In this document: positions 47,216 to 56,914 of the stretch, piece after piece | Layout of the letters: every line of letters starts with the position of its first letter | Position numbering within the stretch: position 1 is the first letter of the stretch | Assembly: GCF_009883795.1 (NCBI RefSeq) | Contig: NZ_CP033868.1 | Location: forward strand, 186,001-250,000 | Reading direction: 5' to 3' | Origin: Coxiella endosymbiont of Amblyomma sculptum | GTDB lineage: Bacteria; Pseudomonadota; Gammaproteobacteria; Coxiellales; Coxiellaceae | DNA length: 64,000 nucleotides | The notes under the pieces: model-generated | Told to the model about the DNA's origin: nothing | The model's input: the letters and a program-made list of their open reading frames with translations, nothing else | The model's database searches: none | Position numbers and translations under genes: made by a program

Positions 47216-48053
47216 TAATGATCGGGGATTCTTGTTTGGAGACGGTATATTTGAAACTATCAAAGTCGAAAGTGGGTGTTTGCTCTTTTTTCAGGAACAT
47301 TACCGCCGCCTGAAAATTTCTGCTTTGAAATTGGAAATTCCTTTTAAATTTTCATTACTCGAGCTTAAAAATCAATGTATGCGATTGTTGAAAATTAATT
47401 CACTATTGAAATCGGCTGCTCTCCGAATCACTTTGACTCGTGGAATTTCTCAAACAGGTTTCCAGACGCCTCTTGATACTCTTCCGCCTCCTACCTTAGT
47501 AATTAGAAGCACACCCTATGGCGACCCATGTGGGCGGTTTGATTCAACATCTTCATCTTCTTCCACTCTGCACGTTGTTACAAGCGTTAAACGGAATGAA
47601 AGTTCTCTTCTAAATCGAGTGAAAACATTAAATCGCTTAGAATTTGTACTGACCAGGCAAAAAGCTGTTAGAGCAGGATATCAAGAAGGTTTGATGCTCA
47701 ATACAAAAGGCGCTGTTTCTGAAACTAGTATTGGAAATTTGTTTGCTGTGATTGACGGAAAAATATTTACTCCTCGGATTGAGGATGGTATTTTCCCGGG
47801 AATTGTACGAGCTATCGTTATTAGAATCTCTGCGCAGATAGGAAATTCTGTAGTAGAAGAGAAAACTTTATATCCAGAGGACCTCTTAGAAGCTACTGAA
47901 ATTTTTCAAACCAATAGTCTGGTCGGAATCCAACCCTTTTCTAAAATTAACAGACACGTCCTCTTGTTGAAGGAGAAAGCTGCTAAAACGCGTTTTTTTT
48001 TCGATCGATATCAAAACTGCAAAGAAGAATATATAAAATTTTGTTCGGATTGA
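47160..48053 (+). CDS. pabC: Aminodeoxychorismate lyase
   Basis: 297 residues, PLP fold type IV. It releases pyruvate to give p-aminobenzoate. N-terminal HSNDRGFLFGDGIFETI, PLP Lys155 in VKTLNRLEFVL, EGLMLNTKGAVSETSIGNLF and GIFPGIVRAIV are the family hallmarks. With pabA and pabB the whole p-aminobenzoate branch of folate synthesis is in this window. The start overlaps pabA by 56 bases. The serine-rich stretch near residues 129-136 is an unusual low-complexity insertion. Confidence 0.92.
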   Translation: MKILVNNNVVSMDLPAIHSNDRGFLFGDGIFETIKVESGCLLFFQEHYRRLKISALKLEIPFKFSLLELKNQCMRLLKINSLLKSAALRITLTRGISQTGFQTPLDTLPPPTLVIRSTPYGDPCGRFDSTSSSSSTLHVVTSVKRNESSLLNRVKTLNRLEFVLTRQKAVRAGYQEGLMLNTKGAVSETSIGNLFAVIDGKIFTPRIEDGIFPGIVRAIVIRISAQIGNSVVEEKTLYPEDLLEATEIFQTNSLVGIQPFSKINRHVLLLKEKAAKTRFFFDRYQNCKEEYIKFCSD

Positions 48054-48090
48054 GGTGATGTGTTTCTTTAACAAACATATCGAAAGTTTC

Positions 48091-48115
48091 TTCCTTCCTC
48101 TCTGATAGGAAGGGG
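48091..48115 (+). terminator. Hairpin after pabC
   Basis: CCTTCCT (48093-48099) pairs with AGGAAGG (48107-48113) around a 7-base loop, extendable by two G-T pairs. The following TTAATTTTA is a weak T-rich tail. Confidence 0.4.
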
Positions 48116-48211
48116 TTAATTTTAAAATAATAAAAACAACCAAACAACCACAAATTAGAATAATAAAATTAGCTCCCTCCCCTAACCCTTCCCTAAGGGG
48201 GGAAGAGGGAT

Positions 48212-48283
48212 TGGGCACGGTTGGTGTCGAACCAACGACCTTCACCACGTCAAGATGACGCTCTACCGCTGAGCTACGTGCCC
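48212..48283 (-). tRNA. tRNA-Val(GAC)
   Basis: 72 bases. Acceptor GGGCACG/CGTGCCC, D arm GCTCAGCGGTAGAGC, anticodon stem TCATC/GGTGA with loop TTGACGT (GAC at 34-36), T arm GTTGGTTCGACACCAAC. CCA is not encoded (ATC follows). Confidence 0.95.
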
Positions 48284-48447
48284 ATTGAGTTGAATGAAAG
48301 GATTGACAAATGATAAAAACTCCCCTCTTAGTGTACTAGTTAGTAAGAAAGCGTCGTCACTAGGACTCTTATCTCTCTACAAAACAGAGCTAAAAAAACT
48401 TTACCTCAATAAGGAATCTTAAAAATCAATATCAAATGACGTCCTCT

Positions 48448-49818
48448 TCACTTTGTTTGGATTACTAGGAACAATCGTTCGGAACCTCGAGCTACTTTTA
48501 GCAGCAGTTGTTTAGGTTTCTGCTCTATAATTTCAATCAATTTATTGATTGTGGGAGTTTCTTGTCCGTTGGCGCTTAAAATGACATCTCCAATCCGTAA
48601 ACCGGATAAAGAACCATCACTGTCGTCATTAATAGCAGACACTAAGACCCCTTTTAAAAAGGTACTATTTGGTTCTAGGTCATTGAGTTGCTGTAAACGA
48701 ATACCCCCTAAAAAGGGTATTGGGCGTTTAGGCAATATATCTTTAGGATTTGCCATTGTAACCGTAAATTTTACGATCTTACGATCTTTATTGCGTAAAA
48801 CAACTAAATGGACAGCAGTTCCAGGGCGCGCCAGCCCCAATACGTTACGCAATTGTTCGGAAGTACAAATAATACCCCGATTGACAGATTTAACAATATC
48901 TTGAATTTGAAGACCGATTCGTTCAGCGGGACTTCCGGAAACGACTTGAGTTACTAAAGCACCAGTGCTATGTTTCAAATTTAAAGCGTGAGCCAGTTCA
49001 GGAGTGATGTTTTGAACAGATATTCCCAACGTGCTTCGTTCTACTTTTCCGTATTTAATCAATTGTTCAGATACATTTTTGACCATGTTGCTCGGAATCG
49101 CAAAACCAATACCTATGTTTCCAGAAGAAGTTGTGACAATCGCTGTATTAATACCAACCAATCGACCTTGCAAATCAATTAACGCTCCTCCCGAATTTCC
49201 AGGATTGATGGGAGCGTCCGTTTGAATAAAATTTTGAAAATTATCGATTCGGGGTTCTTGGCGATTCAGAGCGCTAATAATACCATAAGTTACCGTTTGG
49301 GTTAATCCAAAAGGACTGCCGATTGCCACTACGAAATCTCCCACTTTCAACTGATCAGAATTTCCAAAAGGTATCTCGGTTAAGTGTTTTGCTTTAATTT
49401 GAATTACAGAAAGATCAAATCCTTTGTTTTTACCAATTATTTTGGCTCGATAACGGCGACCATCTTTAAGAGTTACCAACATAAGTTTTTGGTCCTTAAT
49501 TACGTGAGTATTAGTAATGATATAACCTTTTTGTGCGTCGATAATAACTCCTGAGCCAACTCCAAGGACTTTTTTAGGTACTAAAAAATTTTGTTTGTTT
49601 TCTAATCTACGTAATGCACCGGATGGTTGCAGAATGAATTTTTCTACAATGATATTGACAATGCTGGGGGTAGTTCTATTTAACATAAAAGAAAGACTGT
49701 TATGCGTTCTGATGACATCGGAGGATAAATACGCACAGCTGCTGGGTGAAAACAAAAAAAGGGCGGTCGTTACAGAAACAACATTACAGAAAACAGTCCG
49801 TAATAGTTTTACGCCCAC
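48448..49818 (-). CDS. degP: Periplasmic serine protease/chaperone DegP-like (HtrA family)
   Basis: 456 residues. N-terminal signal peptide (about residues 1-30, VSVTTALFLFSPSSCA), trypsin-like protease domain with His105 (TNTHVI), Asp135 (GFDLSVIQ) and Ser209 (NPGNSGGAL), and two PDZ domains (about 270-360 and 375-456; STLGISVQNITPEL, GDVILSANGQETP). It degrades or refolds damaged envelope proteins. Compared with E. coli DegP the Q-linker loop is short, more like DegQ; the exact orthology is not decided. Catalytic residues are all present. Confidence 0.93.
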   Translation of the reverse strand: MGVKLLRTVFCNVVSVTTALFLFSPSSCAYLSSDVIRTHNSLSFMLNRTTPSIVNIIVEKFILQPSGALRRLENKQNFLVPKKVLGVGSGVIIDAQKGYIITNTHVIKDQKLMLVTLKDGRRYRAKIIGKNKGFDLSVIQIKAKHLTEIPFGNSDQLKVGDFVVAIGSPFGLTQTVTYGIISALNRQEPRIDNFQNFIQTDAPINPGNSGGALIDLQGRLVGINTAIVTTSSGNIGIGFAIPSNMVKNVSEQLIKYGKVERSTLGISVQNITPELAHALNLKHSTGALVTQVVSGSPAERIGLQIQDIVKSVNRGIICTSEQLRNVLGLARPGTAVHLVVLRNKDRKIVKFTVTMANPKDILPKRPIPFLGGIRLQQLNDLEPNSTFLKGVLVSAINDDSDGSLSGLRIGDVILSANGQETPTINKLIEIIEQKPKQLLLKVARGSERLFLVIQTK

Positions 49819-49906
49819 TACTCTTCTTTATGTATCGAAATAAGAAAAATTAACAGAGTGCAAATTTACCGCTCTCTGAGAAGCGGGTTCTAGGAAATTT
49901 TGGTTT

Positions 49907-50908
49907 TTATTCATTCGATGTATTTTTTCTTTTGGAAGCATAAATATCATTTTTCGATAAGGATTCTAACAAATTTAAAATATCTTGGGGTAATGGAGAG
50001 TGCCACTCCATTATTTTCTGAGTTAACGGATGAGAAAACTTTAGAGTAGTTGCGTGAAGCGCTTGACGACGGAAAGCCTGTAAAGTAGCTCTAAGAGTAT
50101 CTGAAAGATTAGAGGGGGCACTAAGACGACCCCCGTACACCTGATCTCCAATAAGAGGATGTCGAATGTAATTCATATGAACACGGATTTGATGTGTACG
50201 ACCGGTTTCTAATCGAATGCGAACATGCGTATGCGCTTTGTAACGTTGGAGAATACGAAAATGAGTGGTCGCCTCTCTACCGCCATCACTAACAACAGAC
50301 ATACGAGTCCGATTTACAGGGTGTCGTCCAATGGGCGCGCGAATTGTCTGTCCTGAAATAGGTGTACCCTTCACGATAGCCTCATATTCTCGCACAATTT
50401 TCCGTGTTTGTATAGCTTTTATTAAAAGATGATAGGATGTTAGGCTGCGAGCGATTACTAGAAGTCCCGATGTGTCTTTATCTAAACGGTGCACAATGCC
50501 CGAACGAGGTAAAGCGGCCATCTGTGGATTACGATGGAGAAGAGTGTCAATCAGTGTACAATCGGGAATACCAGCTCCAGGATGTACTGTCAAACCAGGA
50601 GGTTTGTCGATAATCAGTAGAGATTCGTCTTCATAAAGTACGTTTAAAGGCAGTTCTTGAGCGAAAACCTGTCTTTTTCTATCTTGATTAAGACGATATG
50701 CAATTATTTCAATTGACTGATTGTTTTGTACTGTCTCTCGAACGAGCGTTTTTTTAGTTCCATTAACGTATACATATCCCGCTCGGATCCAATTTTGCAG
50801 TTGTGAGCGAGAATAATTTGGAAATAATTTGGCTAAAGTCTGGTCCAGACGAATTCCTGTTAATTTTTTTGGCACAATACCTCTTAAAAAAATCTTTTGA
50901 CGATTCAT
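49907..50908 (-). CDS. rluD: 23S rRNA pseudouridine synthase RluD family
   Basis: 333 residues. N-terminal S4 RNA-binding domain (GIRLDQTLAKLFPNYSRSQL), then the RluA-type catalytic domain: VLYEDESLLIIDKPPGLTVHP, IVHRLDKDTSGLLV with catalytic Asp143, and ETGRTHQIRVHMNYIRHPLIGD. RluD modifies helix 69 of 23S rRNA (positions 1911/1915/1917 in E. coli). RluC-type specificity cannot be excluded by eye, but the S4 domain and length fit RluD. The C-terminal 30 residues are rich in Lys/Ser and poorly conserved. Confidence 0.88.
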   Translation of the reverse strand: MNRQKIFLRGIVPKKLTGIRLDQTLAKLFPNYSRSQLQNWIRAGYVYVNGTKKTLVRETVQNNQSIEIIAYRLNQDRKRQVFAQELPLNVLYEDESLLIIDKPPGLTVHPGAGIPDCTLIDTLLHRNPQMAALPRSGIVHRLDKDTSGLLVIARSLTSYHLLIKAIQTRKIVREYEAIVKGTPISGQTIRAPIGRHPVNRTRMSVVSDGGREATTHFRILQRYKAHTHVRIRLETGRTHQIRVHMNYIRHPLIGDQVYGGRLSAPSNLSDTLRATLQAFRRQALHATTLKFSHPLTQKIMEWHSPLPQDILNLLESLSKNDIYASKRKNTSNE

Positions 50909-51114
50909 AATGTTATCTACTCTATACAGAATGGAAAAATTCGCGTCCGCTATAGAGAAATTTCTCTAATTGCAACAAATAAGCACGAAATAGGATTTCG
51001 GTGCGTTCCAAAACGTACAAATTACAAATACAGATTTGGATTCTATGTTGGATTTTACAGAGGCAGTTTTTAAGCATTTCACAAGTTTCTTTCCGTACGG
51101 TGTTTACGAAATTT

Positions 51115-52407
51115 TCATGTTACAATGCGTGAAGAAGATATACGACGAATTTCCGCTCCTAACTGGGATAATTTTTCTTCAATACATTCGTAGCCTCGAT
51201 CAATATGGCGAATTCGATCGATTATGGTGTTTCCTTGTGCTGTCAAACCTGCTAAAACCAAACCGGCTGAAGCGCGCAAATCGGTAGCTATAACGGAAAC
51301 GCCGGTCAATTTTTCTTTCCCACAAATAAAAGCTTTACTTCCTTGTAATTTAACGTCAGCTCCCATTCTTTGTAATTCTTGTACGTGCATAAATCGATTT
51401 TCAAAAACAGTTTCCTTTACAACAGAATTTCCTTCTGCGATTACATTAAGTGCCATAAATTGGGCTTGCATATCGGTTGGCATTTTAGGGTAGGGGGCTG
51501 TAGTAATATCGACAGCTTTAGGTCGTTGGCCTTTCATATCAAGATCTATCCAATCGCTGCCAATCCTAATTTTTGCGCCTACTTCGTGCAGTTTTTGTAG
51601 AACAATCCATAAAGTTTCCGGTAAAACACCTTTAACCCTAATGTGACCTCGAGTTACTGCTGCGGCAACTAAGTAAGTACCTGCTTCAATTCGGTCCGGC
51701 AGAATATGATACCGACCTCCAGACAATCGATCAACACCGTCAATGGTAATAGTTTTTGTTCCTGCTCCTGAAATACATGCCCCCCTCTCATTTAAAAAAT
51801 TAGCCAAATCTCGAACTTCGGGTTCACAAGCTGCGTTATGAAGAATAGTGCGACCCTCTGCTAAACTCGCTGCCATAATGAGGTTTTCCGTTCCTGTTAC
51901 TGTAATTTTTTCCAGATGCAACTTTGTACCTTTTAAACGTTTTTCCGAACTGGCTCGAATAAATCCATCTTGCAATTCTATATCGGCACCAAGGATTTGC
52001 ATCCCGTCAATATGGAGGTCTACAGGTCGGGGGCCAATAGCGCACCCTCCAGGTAAAGAGATTTTTACTTTTCTAAATCGAGTTAACAAAGGACCTAAAA
52101 TGAGTATAGATGCGCGCATTGTCTTCACTAAAGCACAAGAAGTGTCTTCATCAAGAATACCAACGTCTTGAATGGACGAACAATCCACTTCGATGTTCAT
52201 TTTTGTGTCAGTAGCGATGCGTGCTCCCATACGTCTTAATAATTTCACCATGGCAATTACATCGTTGAGACGAGGGATATTACTTAAAATAACCGGTTCT
52301 TTGATCAACAATGTAGCTGCTAAAATTGGCAAAACAGCATTTTTGGCTCCCGATATCCGAATGATTCCGTTTAGGGGTATACCACCCATAATAATTAATT
52401 TGTCCAC
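51115..52407 (-). CDS. murA: UDP-N-acetylglucosamine 1-carboxyvinyltransferase
   Basis: 430 residues. First committed step of peptidoglycan synthesis, fosfomycin target. Motifs: [20 protein letters not shown], the active-site loop [15 protein letters not shown] with Cys122, [29 protein letters not shown] and [16 protein letters not shown]. Cys is kept, so fosfomycin sensitivity is expected in principle. In gammaproteobacteria murA normally follows mlaB and ibaG (bolA-like); both are absent and mlaC lies 100 bases upstream. Confidence 0.96.
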   Translation of the reverse strand: MDKLIIMGGIPLNGIIRISGAKNAVLPILAATLLIKEPVILSNIPRLNDVIAMVKLLRRMGARIATDTKMNIEVDCSSIQDVGILDEDTSCALVKTMRASILILGPLLTRFRKVKISLPGGCAIGPRPVDLHIDGMQILGADIELQDGFIRASSEKRLKGTKLHLEKITVTGTENLIMAASLAEGRTILHNAACEPEVRDLANFLNERGACISGAGTKTITIDGVDRLSGGRYHILPDRIEAGTYLVAAAVTRGHIRVKGVLPETLWIVLQKLHEVGAKIRIGSDWIDLDMKGQRPKAVDITTAPYPKMPTDMQAQFMALNVIAEGNSVVKETVFENRFMHVQELQRMGADVKLQGSKAFICGKEKLTGVSVIATDLRASAGLVLAGLTAQGNTIIDRIRHIDRGYECIEEKLSQLGAEIRRISSSRIVT

Positions 52408-52507
52408 AGTTTTTTATCAAAACTCCAAAACCTAATTGTTTTGCAACAAAAAGAGCCGCATCGAAATGGGCAACGGTCGTGAAGAATTAGAAATCTTAAC
52501 AAGTCAT

Positions 52508-53113
52508 TTATCCGCCAACAAAATATTTCAATAGAGTGGTTAATCTTCCCGCTTGAACAAAAATTCCTGAAAACTGAGATCGGTAGTTTTGTACTATACC
52601 TTTGATATTGAAATTACAAATTTTCCATTGGCCTTTTTCATTGATTAAACTGTACCTGATAGGAACTTGTTGGCCGTTTTGACAAATGATAACACCTTCT
52701 ACAGTCACTTCTTTCTGGTTATCCATTTTACTAGAGATTCGAATTGGTTGAAACCTAATGTGATTCTTATCATAAGAAGTCAATATTGTCGAATAGATTG
52801 CAACGACTAATTTTTTTAGTTCCCAAATAAATAATTTTCTTTGTACAGCAGTAGCCATTTGCCAATAGCGACGACCAACAATGGAGATAACCACTCGGTC
52901 CATATCAATATAAGGAATTAATTTTCGATCGACGAATTGGCTGATTAATTTTGGGTTTTTTACTAATTGCAACCGGTTCTGTTGCAAGTCAGCTATCATC
53001 TTGTCTACAATATTTTGTAGAGAAATGAAGGACAATACATTTCTTGAAAAGAAAACACAGAGTATTAGTGCGATAAACACAAGATTTTTAATTAGTCTCT
53101 TTAAGAGAATCAC
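52508..53113 (-). CDS. mlaC: Periplasmic phospholipid-binding protein MlaC
   Basis: 201 residues. N-terminal signal peptide or anchor (LVFIALILCVFFSRNVLS), then the MlaC/Ttg2D fold: IDMDRVVISIVGRRYWQMA, QRKLFIWELKKLVVAIYSTIL, VTVEGVIICQNGQQVPIRY and QWKICNFNIKGIVQNYRSQF. MlaC ferries phospholipids between the outer-membrane MlaA complex and the inner-membrane MlaFEDB ABC system. None of mlaF, mlaE, mlaD or mlaB is next to it; a 1.5-kb silent gap lies where they are expected. Either the partners moved elsewhere or the protein is a relic. Confidence 0.9.
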   Translation of the reverse strand: MILLKRLIKNLVFIALILCVFFSRNVLSFISLQNIVDKMIADLQQNRLQLVKNPKLISQFVDRKLIPYIDMDRVVISIVGRRYWQMATAVQRKLFIWELKKLVVAIYSTILTSYDKNHIRFQPIRISSKMDNQKEVTVEGVIICQNGQQVPIRYSLINEKGQWKICNFNIKGIVQNYRSQFSGIFVQAGRLTTLLKYFVGG

Positions 53114-54614
53114 AACGGTTCCTGATTCTGTCGATAGCTAAGACACTTGAAAGCTATTCTCAATACTTTTCTGTTTTGAGACTTTCCTAAATAAATTTTT
53201 TTGTCCACTCAGAGAGTATCTCGATACAGTTTCTTACTTGGGTCCCGTAGTAGTAGTAACAAAGGCAATGTTCCACGAGTTGTATTGTGAATTGATCGTA
53301 ATTAAAGATAAGATTTATTTTATTTAGAAAACAACCAAATCTCATGCAAAAACATTCGCAAAAGCCATATGCATGTAAGAACTTTATTAATAATACCGGA
53401 ACTCATACGGCGATTCATTAGTATTGAGAGAAATTGAGGAATTCTTTTGTATTAGAAAGTCCTGTTAGTCTCTAGACAGGTAAAATCGAAAAAATCGAAA
53501 TTGTATATTGAGAAAAAATTTAGATACTTCGTCTTTCCAGTTCATCTTCTTCCCAGCGCATCTTACGTCCATCCGGAAAAGAAGGTTCCATGATTGCTAT
53601 GTCACTCTTCTACAGTTTTGTACTCTTTTCTGGTATAACTCTCGAAGAGAGTTAATATCTTTCTGATCGAAAAACTAGAGATTTTCTCATTTTCTTCATT
53701 TCTACCGGAATGTCTACAACGTGTAAAGATCCGCGATGAGGGTTACCTCATAGAATTACTTATCGTAAATCGCTACTGCGACATTGGTTACAAGAAGATT
53801 TTTCTTACTTAAAGTTGAAATTTTATATACGATCGATTATCGATTGAGGACTAATCTATAAAGTCCTAATTAGATACAAGAAAAAGTTACAATTGCTGAT
53901 CGGATACAAAATGTATTGTATTTAAAATCATCTTAGAAAAGTTGGTTATTGTTATCTAAACTTTCAGTAGCGGTGTTTAAAAAAGTTAGGGTGTAGAAAA
54001 AAATAATCTCTCTTTTTGTAAACAGGACAGACAATTTACGTGTTATTGGGGCTGTACACGCAAAACTCTTACGAGTTTCGGATAAATGTTTTTATTTATA
54101 AGAAATTTGTAATTTCAGTTACGATCAATTGTGTTGATTTGTTGTAAATAGAAACACTGAAATTTTTAATTTTGGCTATTCTTGGTTTGCAAAACAATAC
54201 AACAATGTTCATTTTTATCACGGAAATATTTTGTAGTGGGAGACAATTACACTTCCGAGTTAAAATGTTTTCACGAAAACAATCGGAGAGATAACCAGAC
54301 AGTCGGCAGTCTGCAACCATTATAGTTTCTTCTTTGAAAAGTTTAGGTTTTCTTATAAGAATTTCTCTTGTGTTATTTTCTTTTAAACTAAAAAAATATT
54401 GAATGGTCGCTCATAGTGTGTTCCAATTTATTCTGGAAGACACATATAACCTACAAGAACGTAAATTGACCTTTTTTGTGAATTCTTGGTATGCATTTAT
54501 CGAAATGCACCCCCACATCGTATATGGTAAAAACGGATTGTCAAAGCCTATAAAATAGATTTATAAGTTTTATAAAAAACAACAATTTTGTACGATACAA
54601 GAAGAGTTGAGCAA
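53114..54614. other. 1.5-kb gene-less stretch between mlaC and hprK
   Basis: The largest silent region of the window. No frame on either strand is long or family-like; the best (54096-54320, leftward) has no recognisable motif. mlaD, mlaE, mlaF and often kdsD, kdsC, lpt genes and rpoN occupy this place in relatives. Very AT-rich, with a small hairpin (AACTCTC/GAGAGTT) at 53638-53654. Decay beyond recognition is the simplest reading. Confidence 0.65.
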
Positions 54615-55115
54615 ATGAAAAATTTAGAATACAAATATAGTGATCGTACCGCTCTACACGCTAATTTTGTTGTTGTTAAAAAATTAGGTGTTTTAATTAT
54701 GGGTAATCCTTCTATTGGAAAAAGCGAATTGACTCTTTCTTTGTTAGATCGCGGACATCAAATGGTTTGTGATGATGTAGTGGATATTACTTATAAGGAT
54801 AACCAATTAATCGGTAGTTGTCCTTCTATTTCCTACGGGTATATTTTAATTTCAGGTATCGGAATAATCCATGTACCAAAGTTCTTTGGACCAAATTCCA
54901 TTGTTTCACAATATGGAATTAGCCTAATAATTAAACTGATCAAACACGAGAAGAATCGTGTGATTGCAGACCTTTTCAATCCTATTTCTCAAAAAGAAAA
55001 AATACTAGACACTACAGTGCCTAGTATTATGTTTCCTATCTCCCGTCGAAGAGGAAATTTGCCCCTTCTGATAGAAATGCTTATACGCAACCAAAATTTA
55101 AAAATGAAGTGTTAA
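54615..55115 (+). CDS. hprK: HPr kinase/phosphorylase, catalytic domain only
   Basis: 166 residues from ATG 54615; the frame is open to TTG 54588. Only the C-terminal kinase domain of HprK (about 310 residues in full) is present: LHANFVVVKKLGVLIMG, the P-loop GNPSIGKSELTLSLLDRGH (residues 30-37) and the acidic CDDVVDI, then the signature region ISGIGIIHVPKFFG, in which the usual E(V/I)RG reads ISG. C-terminus: PISRRRGNLPLLIEML. It phosphorylates HPr on Ser; the target gene follows directly. Short forms are known in alphaproteobacteria, and the isolated domain of Lactobacillus HprK is active. Confidence 0.82.
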   Translation: MKNLEYKYSDRTALHANFVVVKKLGVLIMGNPSIGKSELTLSLLDRGHQMVCDDVVDITYKDNQLIGSCPSISYGYILISGIGIIHVPKFFGPNSIVSQYGISLIIKLIKHEKNRVIADLFNPISQKEKILDTTVPSIMFPISRRRGNLPLLIEMLIRNQNLKMKC

Positions 55116-55129
55116 AAGAAACAATTTTT

Positions 55130-55402
55130 ATGGTTCTCAAAAAAAAAACAAAAATTATTAATAAATTGGGTCTACACGCTCGGGCAGCCATAAAACTTAC
55201 TAACGTAGCGTCTTGTTATCAAAGCACAATTTTAGTGCATTATAACAATCGTGTAGTCAATGCTAAAAGTCTCATGTGTCTTATGGTTCTTGCTGTCAAT
55301 TGTGGTTCCGAAATTGAGCTTATTGTCACAGGGGAGGACGAAAGAGAAGCTATGGGGGCAATCGAAGATTTGATTAGAAATCGATTCGGTGAGGAAGAGT
55401 AA
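55130..55402 (+). CDS. ptsH: Phosphocarrier protein HPr
   Basis: 90 residues. Both regulatory sites are visible: His16 in KLGLHARAA (EI-dependent phosphorylation) and Ser47 in NAKSLMCLMVLAV (HprK target). Start ATG 55130 fits the family; an earlier in-frame TTG at 55109 overlaps hprK. The hprK-HPr pair without PTS permeases here suggests a regulatory rather than sugar-uptake role, as proposed for incomplete proteobacterial PTS chains. Enzyme I is not in the window. Confidence 0.93.
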   Translation: MVLKKKTKIINKLGLHARAAIKLTNVASCYQSTILVHYNNRVVNAKSLMCLMVLAVNCGSEIELIVTGEDEREAMGAIEDLIRNRFGEEE

Positions 55403-55569
55403 ATAATTGTTGTTCTTCGCGGTCTATTCCATTGTTATTGCTAGTTGCGTTCTAAATAGCGAACGTTATAGAATCAACTTTACGAGATTCGTTTTCCAAA
55501 TTTATTACATAACCACCACAAAATTCGGGAGAGAGACAATCCTAAAATTGCAAGATTTCTACTTTGTAG

Positions 55570-56910
55570 CTATTTTCCCGCAATTGTCATTTGTTCTATT
55601 AATATCGATCCGGTTTTTATATTGCCACGATGATCGACATCGTTAGCCACCGCTTGGATATTTTCGAACATTTCTCGCAAATTTCCTGAAATTACAATCT
55701 CTTCAACTGGATGTTGAATCATTCCGTTTTCAATCCAATAACCAAAAGCGCCTCTCGAATAATTGCCTGTTAATAAATTATCAACACCTTGATTCATCAA
55801 TTCAGTGACAAAAAGTCCTGTTTGCATTTCTGCAAACAAATCGCCCAAACTCTTATTACCGGTAGTTATGAATAAATTAAAAACACCACCTGAGTTTCCT
55901 GTTGTTTTCATTCCTAATTTTCTTGCAGAGTACGTATCTAAAACATAGTGCATTAATACTCCATTCTGCACAAAATTCATTTTTTTCGTCTTAACACCTA
56001 TACGATCGAAAGGCATGCTACCAAATTCTTCCAACAAATGTGGTTCTTGGTAAACAGAACTAAACTCAGGAAAAATTTTTCGATTTAGATGATCGCATAA
56101 AAAAGAAGTCTTACGATATATGTTTCTGCCTTGAATGGAGGAAACAAATAACTTTAATAGCCCTTTTGCGATCGGTGCATGAAAAATAATAGGACAGCAA
56201 CGCGTTCTTATTTTTTTGGCTCCCAATCGGTGAATTGTTTTTTCTGCCACACGTTGAGCGAGAACATTAATAGGTAACAATTTATCGGGATTACGCGCTA
56301 TCGTGTAGTCGTAATCGCGTTGCATCTGACCGTATTGTTCAGCAACTAAACTACAACTTATGCTGTGAATTGTAGAAGGGTAATAACCTAAGAACTCATG
56401 GGAATTGGTATAGATTCTAAAAGAATTATATGTATTTACTACAACACCGTCAGAATTTTTAATTCGAAAGTCATACTTCCGCGCGGCTGTTTCGCACTTT
56501 ACAGCAAGATTGATTGCTTCTTCGGGAGAAGATAACCATGGATGAGCAAGTCTTAGATTGGGGTAGTTCATAGCCATTTCTCTTGAATCTTCTAATCCGG
56601 TGCAACGATCTGCTTGAGTAAATTGAGAAATGACACAAGCCTTATCGAAAGCAAACTTCATTTTTGTAAGAGATAAATCGGAAATGCTTGCGCTACCCAC
56701 ATGCTGTTGATGATAAACTGTGATATTCAGAGAGTTTTCTTGGTGATGCTCAATAGTCTCTACCCTTCCCAAACGAACTCCTACCGAAAAGCCTCTGTTT
56801 ATGTTTACGCTAATTTCGACTTGATCTACTCTCTTCCTTGCGTAATCTAAGAGAAGCAAAAGGTCGGACTGTAGTTTTTTCTGAGTTTTTTTGCAGAAAT
56901 AAACCGCCAT
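55570..56910 (-). CDS. pmbA: Metalloprotease PmbA/TldE
   Basis: 446 residues, length as E. coli PmbA (450). With TldD it forms a protease that processes small peptides (microcin B17, CcdA). Motifs: N-terminal VEISVNINRGFSVGVRLGRVE, MNYPNLRLAHPWLSSPEEAI region, KIRTRCCPIIFHAPIAKGLL, NSGGVFNLFITTG and the C-terminal LLTGNYSRGAFGYWIENG. The catalytic HExxxH is in TldD, not here. tldD is not in the window. It follows lon by 4 bases, so the two are one operon. Confidence 0.94.
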   Translation of the reverse strand: MAVYFCKKTQKKLQSDLLLLLDYARKRVDQVEISVNINRGFSVGVRLGRVETIEHHQENSLNITVYHQQHVGSASISDLSLTKMKFAFDKACVISQFTQADRCTGLEDSREMAMNYPNLRLAHPWLSSPEEAINLAVKCETAARKYDFRIKNSDGVVVNTYNSFRIYTNSHEFLGYYPSTIHSISCSLVAEQYGQMQRDYDYTIARNPDKLLPINVLAQRVAEKTIHRLGAKKIRTRCCPIIFHAPIAKGLLKLFVSSIQGRNIYRKTSFLCDHLNRKIFPEFSSVYQEPHLLEEFGSMPFDRIGVKTKKMNFVQNGVLMHYVLDTYSARKLGMKTTGNSGGVFNLFITTGNKSLGDLFAEMQTGLFVTELMNQGVDNLLTGNYSRGAFGYWIENGMIQHPVEEIVISGNLREMFENIQAVANDVDHRGNIKTGSILIEQMTIAGK

Positions 56911-56914
56911 ACAA

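Noticed and set aside
50953-50968. 16-base palindrome TAGAGAAATTTCTCTA upstream of rluD
   Set aside because: Perfect, but about one such palindrome is expected by chance in a window this size; no supporting context.
54096-54320. 74-codon leftward frame in the mlaC-hprK gap
   Set aside because: No recognisable motif, no ribosome site, not similar to MlaD/E/F.
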